Of a stretch of 64,000 bases of DNA, positions 41,745 to 50,814 are shown piece after piece. Source of the DNA: Bog-756 sp035531955 (lineage in GTDB: Bacteria > Actinomycetota > Acidimicrobiia > Acidimicrobiales > RAAP-2); contig DATKRZ010000039.1 of assembly GCA_035531955.1 (NCBI GenBank), forward strand, positions 62,001 through 126,000. The letters are read 5' to 3'. Positions within the stretch are counted from its first letter, which is position 1; each line of letters begins with the position of its first letter. The notes beneath the pieces were generated by a model. The model saw only the letters and a program-made list of their open reading frames with translations, did no database searches and was not told where the DNA came from. Made by a program: the position numbers and the translations under genes.

Positions 41745-42233
41745 GTGAGGGACTACGTGCTCTCGGTCGACCGGCTGATCCGGGCTTCGCCCCCGATCAT
41801 CTTCGACGTCCTCTCCGACGCGGCCAGGCACCCGCTCATCGACGGGTCGGGCATGCTCCAGGGCGCGGCGGAGGCCGGTCCCCAGCGTCTCGCCCTCGGG
41901 TCGACCTTCGGCATGGGCATGAAGCTGTTCGTCTCGTACTCGACGGTGAACCGGGTGGTCGAATTCGAGGCGGACCGGTGCATCGCCTGGCAGACCGGGC
42001 CGACCGGACGCCTCGGTCGGGTGCTGGCCGGGCGGATCTGGAGCTACCATCTGGAGCCGATCGACGAGGGGACGATGGTGCGCGAGAGCTGGGACATCAG
42101 ACCCGACCATCAGCGGGTGCTCCTGAAGCTCGGCAACATCTACTGGAACAAGACCCGGCGGGACATGGAGCGGACCTTGGATCGGCTCGACGCGCTGGTC
42201 ACCGGCCCCGCGGAGGCGGACGGGGTGCAGTAG
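41745..42233 (+). CDS. SRPBCC/polyketide-cyclase-fold protein
   Basis: A 162-residue helix-grip protein of the START/Bet v1 superfamily. The pattern is beta strand VLSVDRLIRASPPIIFDVLSDAARHPLIDGSG (in pieces), a set of antiparallel strands, and a long C-terminal helix (NKTRRDMERTLDRLDALV). The cavity binds hydrophobic ligands such as lipids or polyketides. The GTG start is 4 nt after the SDR stop, indicating translational coupling. No catalytic residues can be assigned. It may present or cyclise an intermediate for the neighbouring SDR. Confidence 0.8.
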   Translation: MRDYVLSVDRLIRASPPIIFDVLSDAARHPLIDGSGMLQGAAEAGPQRLALGSTFGMGMKLFVSYSTVNRVVEFEADRCIAWQTGPTGRLGRVLAGRIWSYHLEPIDEGTMVRESWDIRPDHQRVLLKLGNIYWNKTRRDMERTLDRLDALVTGPAEADGVQ

Positions 42234-42266
42234 CCCACGGCGGTCCTCCTCGGCCCGGAACGGGGT

Positions 42267-43061
42267 TCAGGCGGTGGTGGCGATCCCGCCGTCAACCGGG
42301 ATGACCGCACCGGTGAGGTAGGCACCGGCCCGGGAGGCGAGGAAGATGGCCACCCCGGCCATGTCGTCGGGTCGGCCGATCCGCTTCATCGGGGCTGAGG
42401 CGGCGATCTGGTCGCCGAAGGCCTCGAGGGTCGCCGCCATCATCTTGGACTCGAAGGGCCCCGGTGCGACCGCGTTGACCGTGATGGTGGGGGCCAGTCG
42501 CTTGGCCAGATGCCGGGTGAGCTGGTGCACAGCCGCCTTCGATGCCGAGTAGGAGTAGGACTCGAGCACCGGCACATGGATCCCGTCGATCGAGCCGATG
42601 TTGATGACCCGAGAGGGTTCGCCCGGGCCGGCGGCCGCCTCGAGCATGGGCAGGAAGCGCTTGGTGGTGTGGAAGATCCCCTGCACGTTGAGGTTGAGCA
42701 CCCGGTCCCACGATGCGGTGTCGTGCTCGACCAGGGGTGCGCCCCACGTCGCCCCGGCGTTGTTGACCAGCACGTCCACCCGTGGGTGGTCGCGCGCCAC
42801 GGCATCGGCCAGCCCGGCGGCCCCCGATTCGGTGGAGAGGTCGGCGGCAACGCCCCAGCAGGCTCCGTGCCGGGAGAGCTCGGCCACCGCGGCCTCGACG
42901 GCGTCGGGCTTGCGGGAGGCCAGGATGACCGTCGCCCCGGCCGCCACGAATCCCCCGGCGATCATGCGCCCGATGCCGCGGGTGCCGCCGGTCACCACCA
43001 CCGTCTTCCCCGCAACGGAGAAGAGCTCGGCGGGAGAAGTGGGGGTCGATGGATCGCTCAT
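42267..43061 (-). CDS. short-chain dehydrogenase/reductase, FabG-like
   Basis: A 264-residue classical SDR. TGGTRGIG (residues 24-31) binds NAD(P); NNAG and the triad Ser (NIGSIDG), YSYSASK (Tyr, Lys) are present. The C-terminus TGAVIPVDGGI is typical of FabG/3-oxoacyl-reductase-like SDRs. It is convergent with the SRPBCC gene and divergent from the acyl-CoA dehydrogenase (63 nt between starts). The pair suggests use on acyl-CoA or steroid-chain intermediates, but this is inference. Confidence 0.87.
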   Translation of the reverse strand: MSDPSTPTSPAELFSVAGKTVVVTGGTRGIGRMIAGGFVAAGATVILASRKPDAVEAAVAELSRHGACWGVAADLSTESGAAGLADAVARDHPRVDVLVNNAGATWGAPLVEHDTASWDRVLNLNVQGIFHTTKRFLPMLEAAAGPGEPSRVINIGSIDGIHVPVLESYSYSASKAAVHQLTRHLAKRLAPTITVNAVAPGPFESKMMAATLEAFGDQIAASAPMKRIGRPDDMAGVAIFLASRAGAYLTGAVIPVDGGIATTA

Positions 43062-43124
43062 GGCGCCGACGGTATCCCAACCTCGCTCGGTCGGTTGTTA
43101 TCGTGCCGGGTGAGAGGGAGACCC

Positions 43125-44282
43125 GTGTATCTGGCACTGACCGAGGAACAGGAGGCGCTCAAGGCCGAATTGCGCGCCTATTTCAAGGCCCTCGTCGAAG
43201 AGATGGGAGACGAGGGGCCGGGTGCATCCAGCTACACACGGTGCATCCGGCGGATGGGCGACGACGGCTGGCTGGGCCTCGGATGGCCCGTCGAGTACGG
43301 CGGCCAGGCGAAGGGGCCCGTGGAGCAGATGATCTTCGTCGAGGAGTCGCACTGGGCCGGCGTCCCGCTCCCGCTGCTCACCCTCAACAGCGTGGGCCCC
43401 ACACTCATGGCCCTGGGCACCGACGAGCAGAGGCGACGCATCCTCCCCGGGATCCTCCGGGGCGTGGTCCATTTCTCCATCGGCTACACCGAGCCCACCG
43501 CCGGCACCGATCTGGCCTCCCTGCAGACCCGGGCGGTGCGGGACGGTGACGAGTACGTGATCAACGGGGTGAAGCTCTACACCAGCGCCATCCAGTACGC
43601 CGACTACGTCTGGCTTGCGGCCAGGACCGATCCGGAGGCGCCCAGGCACAAGGGGCTCTCGGTGTTCATCGTTCCGACCGATGCCCCGGGCTTTCACTGG
43701 TCACCGCTCCCCACGGTGGCCGGCGAGTTCACCAGCACCTCCTTCTACGACGACGTGCGGGTGCCGGCGGCCAACCTGGTGGGCGAGGAGAACCAGGGGT
43801 GGAGGCTCATCACCAACCAGCTCAACCACGAGCGTGTCGCCATCTGCCCGGTTTCAGGGATCCTGCGCAGCCTGACCGAGACCCGGCGCTGGGCCCAGCG
43901 GGAGAAGCTGGCCGATGGCCGGCGGGTCATCGACCGCCAGTGGGTGCAACTCCACCTGGCCCGGGTCCACGCCCGGGCCGAGTATCTCAAGCTCCTCAAC
44001 TGGAAGGTGGCCTGGGCGGCCGACAAGGGGCTCAACCCGGCTGACGCGTCGGCCACCAAGGTGTTCGGGACCGAGTTCGCACTCGAGGCCTATCGCCTGC
44101 TCCTCGAGGTCGTCGGCCAGGCCGGTTACCTGCCCGAGGGCTCACCTGGTGCCGTGCTCCAGGGGAAGCTCGAGCGGAGCTCCCGGAGCCAGACGATCTT
44201 CACCTTCGGCGGGGGCACCAACGAGGTCCAGCGGGACATCATCGCCATGGTGGGACTGGGGATGCCTCGGGCCCCTCGTTGA
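43125..44282 (+). CDS. acyl-CoA dehydrogenase
   Basis: A 385-residue FAD-dependent acyl-CoA dehydrogenase. It has the N-terminal helical domain (TEEQEALKAELRAYF), the FAD/acyl segment YTEPTAGTDLASLQTRA, and the C-terminal FGGGTNEVQRDIIA. It introduces the alpha-beta double bond in fatty, branched or steroid side-chain acyl-CoAs and passes electrons to ETF. The GTG at 43125 is used, with an AGGGAG box 4 nt upstream. It lies divergent from the FabG-like SDR. Members of this actinobacterial subgroup often act in sterol or bile-acid side-chain catabolism; here that is only a possibility. Confidence 0.86.
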   Translation: MYLALTEEQEALKAELRAYFKALVEEMGDEGPGASSYTRCIRRMGDDGWLGLGWPVEYGGQAKGPVEQMIFVEESHWAGVPLPLLTLNSVGPTLMALGTDEQRRRILPGILRGVVHFSIGYTEPTAGTDLASLQTRAVRDGDEYVINGVKLYTSAIQYADYVWLAARTDPEAPRHKGLSVFIVPTDAPGFHWSPLPTVAGEFTSTSFYDDVRVPAANLVGEENQGWRLITNQLNHERVAICPVSGILRSLTETRRWAQREKLADGRRVIDRQWVQLHLARVHARAEYLKLLNWKVAWAADKGLNPADASATKVFGTEFALEAYRLLLEVVGQAGYLPEGSPGAVLQGKLERSSRSQTIFTFGGGTNEVQRDIIAMVGLGMPRAPR

Positions 44283-44419
44283 GGCCGGCGGGACCCTGGG
44301 TGCCGGACCGACGCCGGGCCGCCCGGGTGCGACGGCGGCCACGGCGACCGTAGTCTGGGCCAGACCGTGTGGGCGCCTCGACCGGATCGGCGTGTGCCCA
44401 GAGCCAAAAGGAGCCTCCG

Positions 44420-44662
44420 GTGGACGACCACGAGATCATCATCCAGATCGGCAATCTGGCCAGCGAGGAGCAACGCCTCGAGGAGCGACACGTCGGCCAG
44501 GGCCTGTCGCACGAAGAGGAACAGCGGCTGAAGGCCATCGAGGTCACGCTGGACCGGATGTGGGACCTGCTCCGCCAACGGCGCGCCCTCCGGGGTGCGG
44601 GCCGGAGCCCGGAGGAGGCGGCCACCCGTCCGGAGGGGACGGTCGAGGGGTACCTCCAGTAG
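44420..44662 (+). CDS. DUF2630 family small protein
   Basis: An 80-residue acidic, helical protein of the DUF2630 family, conserved across actinobacteria. Its heptad-like sequence IIIQIGNLASEEQRLEERH...LSHEEEQRLKAIEVTLDRMWDLLRQRRALR forms an antiparallel helical hairpin. The GTG start has AAGGAG 8 nt upstream. The tail TRPEGTVEGYLQ is typical of the family. Function is unknown; it may bind a partner protein as a coiled-coil hairpin. It follows the acyl-CoA dehydrogenase by 137 nt. Confidence 0.85.
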   Translation: MDDHEIIIQIGNLASEEQRLEERHVGQGLSHEEEQRLKAIEVTLDRMWDLLRQRRALRGAGRSPEEAATRPEGTVEGYLQ

Positions 44663-44831
44663 GAGCCGGCACCGACGACAGAGGAGCGGCACCGACCACG
44701 GCAGGGCTGGCGACGGCGGGGCTGGCGGTGGCAGCCGTCGGGCGGGCCAGCCGGACCCGGCCTACGCTCGCTCATCGGTGGTGGGCCGGCCCGGGGAGCC
44801 CCGGGAGGCCGGCGAGACGAGGAGAAGCCCG

Positions 44832-45620
44832 ATGAGCACCGCAATGGCCAACGGCCAGCAGATCGCCTACGACGACACGGGTGGCGACGGCCCGCCGATC
44901 GTGCTGGCCCACGGCTTCCTCATGGATCGCTCCATGTTCGACCCCCAGGTGGAGGCGCTGCGGCGGCGCTATCGGGTGGTGACCTGGGACGAACGTGGGT
45001 TCGGTGACACGGTCTACGACGGGGAGCCGTTCACGTACTGGGACCTGGCTGCGGACTGCGTCGCCCTCCTCGATCACCTCGGCATCGACCGGGCGGTCAT
45101 CGGCGGCATGTCCCAGGGTGGATTCATCTCCATGCGGGTGGCGCTGGCTGATCCCGACCGGGTACGGGCACTGGTCCTGTTGGACACCCAGGCGGGGACC
45201 GAGGACCCCGAGGTCGTGCCTCTGTATCAGGGCATGATCGACGACTGGGTGGCCAACGGCCCCTCTGACGACATCGCCTCGGCCGCTGCCGCGCTCATCA
45301 TCGGCGAGCCCGGACTGAACGAGGACTGGATCGCCCGTTGGAAGGCCCGCCCCCACGAAACCCTGGCCCATCCGGGTCAGACGCTCATCAACAGGGATGA
45401 CATCACGGCCCGGCTCGGAGAGATCGAGGTCCCGGCTCTGGTCATCCACGGCACGTCGGACGTCTCCATCACCATGGACAAGGCCGAGGCCCTGGCCGCC
45501 GGGCTCCCGGGGTCAACCGGCGTCGTGACCATCGAGGGCGGGACGCATTCGGCCAATCTCACCCATCCCAAGCTGGTCAACGAGGCCATTCAGGCCTTCC
45601 TCGACCAACTGCCCAGCTAG
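44832..45620 (+). CDS. alpha/beta-hydrolase fold-1 protein
   Basis: A 262-residue hydrolase. The nucleophile elbow is GMSQGG (S94). The oxyanion region HGFLMDRSMF is followed by the classic WDERGFGDT. The acid is in HGTSD, and the histidine is near the C-terminus (GGTHSANL). The fold-1 group covers esterases, epoxide hydrolases, haloperoxidase-like and C-C bond hydrolases. The ATG at 44832 has GGAGAAG upstream. It appears to be a single gene. The substrate is unknown. Confidence 0.86.
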   Translation: MSTAMANGQQIAYDDTGGDGPPIVLAHGFLMDRSMFDPQVEALRRRYRVVTWDERGFGDTVYDGEPFTYWDLAADCVALLDHLGIDRAVIGGMSQGGFISMRVALADPDRVRALVLLDTQAGTEDPEVVPLYQGMIDDWVANGPSDDIASAAAALIIGEPGLNEDWIARWKARPHETLAHPGQTLINRDDITARLGEIEVPALVIHGTSDVSITMDKAEALAAGLPGSTGVVTIEGGTHSANLTHPKLVNEAIQAFLDQLPS

Positions 45621-45689
45621 AAGCCGACCGCCCTGGAGCGGCCCACCGTCCCGGGATCCGGATCGGTGGGCGCTCCCGGAGGGGTCCTG

Positions 45690-47363
45690 CTACCGGGCGG
45701 CGATGTCCGAGGCCACCGGGAGGGCCAGCTGGACCTGGGTGAAGTCGACGTTGCCGCCGAATCGGGGCTGTCCGTAGGTCACCGTCGATGCGACCAGTTG
45801 CAGCTCGAGGTGGCTCTCGGGCGTCCCGGTGAAGGCCACCATCTCCAGCGGAACGGTGGTGGTGTGCGGTCGACCGTCCAGGGTCACCGCGATGGGGGTG
45901 ACCTGGTTGCCGAGCACGATCCCGGTGGAGCCGTCGACCAACTGGGCGAAGACCCGGGTCGGCCGCGAGCCGGGGGGAGTGGTTCCCTTGTATGCCAGTC
46001 GGAGCCGCGGTGCACCCACCACGACCACCGAACGGTTCCCGAAGGGGACAGGGACGTTGACGGCATTGGCGGCTGGGGCCGGGGTGATCGGCCCGGCCAG
46101 ACCGGCGAGCAACTGCGCCGTTCCCGAGGTGTCCGCCGGGCCCGAGCCGCCCACCGCGTTCAGGGCCAACGTCCCTTGGCCGGCGGCGGTGACCGGCCGG
46201 CCGGCAGGCACCGGCCAGCCCGCGGCGGAGTAGGTGGTGCCGTTCTGGTCGACGAACCGGAATCCCGGGCCGGTGGAGACGGTCGAATCGCGCTGCACGT
46301 ACCGATCGAGCCAGGCGATGGTTGCGGTGGTCGGCAACTGCTGGTCGCCGGGGGGCGTCAGGCACACGCCGTGGCCGCCGCAGAACCAGAGCATCGATGT
46401 CGGGACGCCGCCGTGCTTCAGGACCTGGTAGTTGTCGACGCCCTCTTGCAGGGTGAACAGGGTGTCCACGGTGCCCTGGACGATGAGGGTCGGGACATTG
46501 ATGCGGGCGACCAGCGAACCCGGTCCGCGTCGGGCGAACCAGGCTCGCTCGGACCCGGTGATCAGTCCGGTCGAATCACCCGTCTGGTGGGCCAGGGCCA
46601 CCTCCGGGTCGACGTGGTCGGCGGTGGTCAGGTTGGTGAGGATGTCCGACCATCCGGTCTTGACCGTGTCGGCCTTGTCCAGGCTGGTCACCAGGGAGTG
46701 CCAGGCGATGGTCGGCACGATGGCGTCCACCCGGCAGTCGATCGCCGCCGCCACCAGCTGGATGCCTCCCCCGTAGGACCCGCCCACCATGCCCATGCGA
46801 GGGTCACCGGTGGCGTCGAGCTCGACGCCGGGGAGGGTGGCCACCCAGCTGATAAGGGTGCTGACGTCGCGGCCCTCGAAGGCGGGGCTGTCGACCTCGG
46901 CGTTGCCGCCGGACCGGCCGAAGCCTCGTGGATCCCAGGTGAGCACGTTGTAGCCGGCCGCCCGCAGATCCTTGATCGGGAGGGCCCCGAGGATGCCCGT
47001 ACCTTGTACGTCGGTGTCGCCGGCGAGGCTCCACCCGGGTCCCATCAGGACGGTGGGCGCCCTCGCCCCGGCGGCCAGGCTCACCGGGAACCAGTGTGCC
47101 CGAATGGTCGTGCCGTCGAACGAGGTGACATTCCAGTCGCTGGGCGTCCCGGGCACGGGCTTCGCCACCACCGGCTGTGTGGCGTTCGGTGGATGGCAGG
47201 CTGCCCGGGCGGCAGCCGAAGCTGCGCCCTGCTGGCTGGAGGCCGGCGCCGGACCAGACGACGAGCAGGCTGCGAGGGCTGCGCCAGACAGGACGGTCAG
47301 CACCACGAGGCACGTTCTGTGCACTCGGCCCGGTCCGACCTGCCCACGGTGAATCCCGTTCAC
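45690..47363 (-). CDS. secreted lipoprotein hydrolase, X-Pro dipeptidyl-peptidase/CocE type
   Basis: A 557-residue protein. A lipobox LAAC (C33) follows a hydrophobic signal, so the mature protein is lipid-anchored outside the membrane. The N-terminal domain is an S15/CocE-like alpha/beta hydrolase with S196 (GGSYGGG), D300 (GTVD) and H331 (GGHG). The C-terminal ~150 residues form a jelly-roll-like PepX_C domain. Family members cleave Xaa-Pro dipeptides or acyl esters such as cocaine-type esters. The N-terminal start at 47363 leaves a normal signal. No operon partner is evident. Confidence 0.85.
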   Translation of the reverse strand: MNGIHRGQVGPGRVHRTCLVVLTVLSGAALAACSSSGPAPASSQQGAASAAARAACHPPNATQPVVAKPVPGTPSDWNVTSFDGTTIRAHWFPVSLAAGARAPTVLMGPGWSLAGDTDVQGTGILGALPIKDLRAAGYNVLTWDPRGFGRSGGNAEVDSPAFEGRDVSTLISWVATLPGVELDATGDPRMGMVGGSYGGGIQLVAAAIDCRVDAIVPTIAWHSLVTSLDKADTVKTGWSDILTNLTTADHVDPEVALAHQTGDSTGLITGSERAWFARRGPGSLVARINVPTLIVQGTVDTLFTLQEGVDNYQVLKHGGVPTSMLWFCGGHGVCLTPPGDQQLPTTATIAWLDRYVQRDSTVSTGPGFRFVDQNGTTYSAAGWPVPAGRPVTAAGQGTLALNAVGGSGPADTSGTAQLLAGLAGPITPAPAANAVNVPVPFGNRSVVVVGAPRLRLAYKGTTPPGSRPTRVFAQLVDGSTGIVLGNQVTPIAVTLDGRPHTTTVPLEMVAFTGTPESHLELQLVASTVTYGQPRFGGNVDFTQVQLALPVASDIAAR

Positions 47364-47437
47364 CGGTTCCCCCCGGGTGGTCTGCTCACCGGTGGAGTGT
47401 CGCAGCCCGGTCCGAGCAAGGCAAGCCGTCGTCTCCC

Positions 47438-49150
47438 CTATGACAACCCGATGACATCGCCGTTGTGGTCGATGTCGATGTTCTCGGCGGCCGGATGCGA
47501 GCTCAGACCGGGCATCGTCCGCATGTCACCGCAGATGGCGTAGACGAAGCCGGCCCCTGCGGAGAGGCGGACCTCTCGGACCGGAAGGCGCCATCCGGTC
47601 GGTGCACCCTTCAGCGCCGGGTCGGAGGATATGGAGAGGTGGGTCTTGGCAATGCAGACCGGAAGGTTCCCGAACCCGCTGGCCTCGAGGTATTCGAGCC
47701 GCCGGCCGGCGCTGGGCGAATAGTCGGCGCCGTCGGCACCGTAGATGCGGGTGGCGATGGTCTCGATCTTGCCGCGGAGGGGAGCCTCGTCGGGGTAGAG
47801 GAATTGGAACTGGTTCGGTTCCTCGGCGGCCGCTGCGACCAGCTCGGCCAACTCGACCGCTCCCGCCCCCCCGTCCCTGAAGTTGGTGGTCACCGCGCAG
47901 CGGACACCCATCGATCTGGCGATCTCGTGAATGGCGTCGTACTCGGAGGCGAAGTCTTCGGGGAAGGCGTTGATGGCGACGACCGGCGTGACCCCGTGGA
48001 GGCGCACGTTCTCGATCTGCTTTCGGAGATTCGACCCCCCGGTGACCACCTCGGCCGGGTTCTCCTCCAGGAGTGCCGGGGACAGCGGCTTCCCGGCGAT
48101 GATCCGGTGGGCCCCGGAGTGGGCCTTCATGGCCCGCACGGTGGTGACGATCACCGCGGCATCGGGCACCAGGCCCGACACCCGGCACTTGATGTTGAAG
48201 AAACGTTCTGCACCCATGTCGGCACCGAAGCCGGCCTCGGTGATGAGGAAGTCCCCCGAACGGATGCCGATGAGGTCGGCGATGATCGAGGAATTCCCGT
48301 GTGCGATGTTCCCGAATGGACCGGCGTGGACCAGGACCGGGGTGTTCTCGATGGTCTGCAGGAGATTCGGCTTGATGGCGTCGCGCATGATCACCGCCAT
48401 GGCGCCGGCGGCGCGGAGGTGCTCGGCGGTCACCGGGAGCGAGTCCTCGGTGAAGCCGATGACGATTCGTCCGAGCCGCTGGCGCATGTCCTGGAGCGAG
48501 GTCGACAGGGCGAGGACTGCCATCACCTCCGAGGCGGCGGTGATGTCGAATCCGGATTGGCGCGGCACCCCGTCCTCGCCCGTGCCCAGGCCGGCCACGA
48601 TGTTCCGCAGCGCCCGGTCATTGACGTCGAGGGCCCGCCGCCAGGTGATCGAATGCGGATCGATGTCGAGGGTATTCCCCTGATAAAGGTGGTTGTCCAC
48701 CATGGCCGACAGCGTGTTGTGGGCGGCGGTCACCGCGTGCAGGTCGCCGGTCAGGTGGAGGTTGAGCGCCTCGAAGGGCGCGGCCTGGCTGTATCCGCCA
48801 CCGGCGGCGCCGCCCTTGATCCCGAAGGTGGGCCCCATCGAGGCCTGCCGGATGGCCGCCGTCGCCCGCTTCCCGATGTGTGCCATCCCCTGGGCCAGCC
48901 CGATCGTCGTAGTCGTCTTGCCCTCTCCCAACGGGGTGGGGGTGACGGCGGTCACCACCACGTACCGGGCGGTCGGTCGCTCGGCGAGCGCCGTCATCGC
49001 GTCGAGCTTTACCTTGGCGACATGCTGGCCGTAGAGTTCGAGGTGGTCCGCGGCAAGGCCGATCTGCCCGGCAATGTCGGAGATCGGCTTGAGCGAGGCC
49101 CTGCGGGCGATCTCGAGGGCGGTCAGGGGGCGAGCCTCGGCGACACTCAT
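47438..49150 (-). CDS. fhs: formate-tetrahydrofolate ligase
   Basis: A 570-residue Fhs enzyme. It joins formate, tetrahydrofolate and ATP to give 10-formyl-tetrahydrofolate for purine and formyl-methionine synthesis, or for one-carbon assimilation. The ATP loop TPTPLGEGKTT lies at residues ~70-80 (K78). ASMGPTFGIKGGAAGGGYSQ and ITEAGFGADMGAE are further family signatures. Length is within the usual 550-560 plus a few residues. The ATG at 49150 is the family start; the longer frame upstream is non-family. It is divergent from a lipoprotein gene. No fold or glyA neighbour is visible. Confidence 0.95.
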   Translation of the reverse strand: MSVAEARPLTALEIARRASLKPISDIAGQIGLAADHLELYGQHVAKVKLDAMTALAERPTARYVVVTAVTPTPLGEGKTTTTIGLAQGMAHIGKRATAAIRQASMGPTFGIKGGAAGGGYSQAAPFEALNLHLTGDLHAVTAAHNTLSAMVDNHLYQGNTLDIDPHSITWRRALDVNDRALRNIVAGLGTGEDGVPRQSGFDITAASEVMAVLALSTSLQDMRQRLGRIVIGFTEDSLPVTAEHLRAAGAMAVIMRDAIKPNLLQTIENTPVLVHAGPFGNIAHGNSSIIADLIGIRSGDFLITEAGFGADMGAERFFNIKCRVSGLVPDAAVIVTTVRAMKAHSGAHRIIAGKPLSPALLEENPAEVVTGGSNLRKQIENVRLHGVTPVVAINAFPEDFASEYDAIHEIARSMGVRCAVTTNFRDGGAGAVELAELVAAAAEEPNQFQFLYPDEAPLRGKIETIATRIYGADGADYSPSAGRRLEYLEASGFGNLPVCIAKTHLSISSDPALKGAPTGWRLPVREVRLSAGAGFVYAICGDMRTMPGLSSHPAAENIDIDHNGDVIGLS

Positions 49151-49353
49151 CAGGAGTCCGTTCCCCCGAACCGCGCTCTGGTGTGCATGCCGCTCCCCGC
49201 GCTTCGAGCGCTCTGGTGGTCCTGGCGCCCGGGGTATCCCGCGCCGGCGGCATCGTAGTGGCGCCGCTCGATCGGCGCCCGTCGAGAGCCCGAGGTGCCG
49301 ATCGCCGGACGGCTCACCACGCAGCCACGACGGCGGATCGGCGGGTGTGACGC

Positions 49354-49383
49354 TTGACGCTCCTCGTGTCCGCATAGTATGAC
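49354..49383 (+). promoter_or_regulatory. putative sigma-70-type promoter of the lipoprotein gene
   Basis: TTGACG (49354-49359) and TATGAC (49378-49383) stand 18 bp apart, about 36 bp upstream of the ATG at 49419. The -35 matches five of six bases of the consensus and the -10 four of six. It would serve the beta-propeller lipoprotein gene and perhaps the following PQQ-type gene. Confidence 0.45.
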
Positions 49384-49418
49384 AGCGACGTCAGGCTCAG
49401 TGGGGGGACCGGTGTGCC

Positions 49419-50798
49419 ATGGTGTGTTCGACGGTGGGTCGCGGCGGAGTGAGACGGTGGTCGACCGTGCTCGTGCTCGGCATCCTCGTGGCGGCAGCCG
49501 GTTGCTCGTCGACCGGCGCGTCGGCGCCCGGCGGGGGGACCAGCGGCACCACCGGCAAGCCGGGCTACCTCGTCTACTGGGACCAGAACGAGGAAGTCGA
49601 CTTCGCCTCGATGCCCTCGGGACGCCAGGGCCAGCTGATGCCCGCCTGGGACCTGAACGGCCAGGTGTGCGTGCTTCCCGACGGGAGCGGCCGGTTCGTG
49701 GGAGGCCTCGACCCCACATTGCCCAGTCAGCAGAACCCGGGCGGCCTCAAGCCGTACAAGGAGCCCGCCATCGGCGAGGAGCTCAATCGGCGCGACGGCT
49801 CCTACAGCGGTCGGGTGCTCTACGTTCCTGGACCCTATAAACTCCCTGGTCAGAGCATCGGAGATGACTCACCACCCGACGCCACCGGGGCGTTCAACGG
49901 CAACAGCACCTACACCGGATGCGCCTTCACCCACGGTGGCAACCTGCTGGCAACCGACCTCGGAACCGCGCAGGGGGCCTTTCCCGTCCCCGACAACGGT
50001 CGCCTGGTGGAGTGGTTCGCGCCTTCGTACTCGAGCTACTGCATCGTGGCCGGCCCCACCGCCGGGGGGACGGGACCGCATCACGTCGACGGCACCGGAG
50101 GGCTGAGCCAGCCGGGCACCCTAGCGCTCACCGACAGCGGCGACCCGCTGGTCCCCGAGGCCGGGATCGACGAGGTGGTGCGCATCGACCACTCCTCGCT
50201 GCCCACCTCCTCCGCCGACTGTCCCGGCGGGCTCTACCCGTCCGGGAGGCTGCGGACCTCGGTGTTCTTCCACGGATCGGCGAGCATGCTGCCGTTCCCC
50301 GCCGGTGTCGCCCTGGACAAGACCTGTGACTGCCTTGCTGTCAGCAGCTTCTTCGGCAATCCCTCGATCGCCTGGTTCACCCAGAGCGGTCAGCCCGAGC
50401 CCGGGCGTCCGCCCATCCCGGGCGAGACCCTCGCCCAGCTCGGCCAGGACCCCAACGGGTACAACCCCTTCGGCCTGGCGTTCGCACCCGACGGGACCCT
50501 GTACTTCGTCGACATCCACATCACCTGCAAGAACAACAACCTCGCCGACGGGTGTGGACCGGCCAGCTACAAGAGCCGGGTCATGCGGGTGAGTTTCAAC
50601 CACCATCAGCCGAGCGCGCCATCGGTTCTCAACGGTGGCTTCGACTTCGCCACCAGTGTCACGGTGTGTGTGCCGTCCAGACAGGTCTGTCCCTACCCGA
50701 CGGGGAAGATCGCGCCCCCGGCTTCGGGGCCGTCAGAGAACAACGTGCCCGCCGTCGGCCCCTCGACCAATGCACCGGCGGGGCCGGGCTTCGGCTAG
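49419..50798 (+). CDS. secreted lipoprotein, beta-propeller-like (NHL/SMP-30 type)
   Basis: A 459-residue lipoprotein with a signal helix STVLVLGILVAAAGC ending in lipobox C29. The mature part has repeated beta-rich segments with ADLG/DGTLYFVD-like strands (for example GLAFAPDGTLYFVDIH) typical of NHL or SMP-30-like beta-propellers. Several cysteines are present (C84, C169 and others), suiting an extracytoplasmic location. A putative promoter lies at 49354-49383. It is followed by a PQQ-type propeller lipoprotein 16 nt later, and both probably act together outside the cell. No enzymatic residues were identified. Confidence 0.7.
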   Translation: MVCSTVGRGGVRRWSTVLVLGILVAAAGCSSTGASAPGGGTSGTTGKPGYLVYWDQNEEVDFASMPSGRQGQLMPAWDLNGQVCVLPDGSGRFVGGLDPTLPSQQNPGGLKPYKEPAIGEELNRRDGSYSGRVLYVPGPYKLPGQSIGDDSPPDATGAFNGNSTYTGCAFTHGGNLLATDLGTAQGAFPVPDNGRLVEWFAPSYSSYCIVAGPTAGGTGPHHVDGTGGLSQPGTLALTDSGDPLVPEAGIDEVVRIDHSSLPTSSADCPGGLYPSGRLRTSVFFHGSASMLPFPAGVALDKTCDCLAVSSFFGNPSIAWFTQSGQPEPGRPPIPGETLAQLGQDPNGYNPFGLAFAPDGTLYFVDIHITCKNNNLADGCGPASYKSRVMRVSFNHHQPSAPSVLNGGFDFATSVTVCVPSRQVCPYPTGKIAPPASGPSENNVPAVGPSTNAPAGPGFG

Positions 50799-50814
50799 AA
50801 GCGGGGCGGCAACC

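Noticed and set aside
45666..47543. A 625-residue plus-strand frame opposite the CocE-like gene
   Set aside because: The opposite strand has a lipobox, catalytic triad and C-terminal domain; this frame has none.
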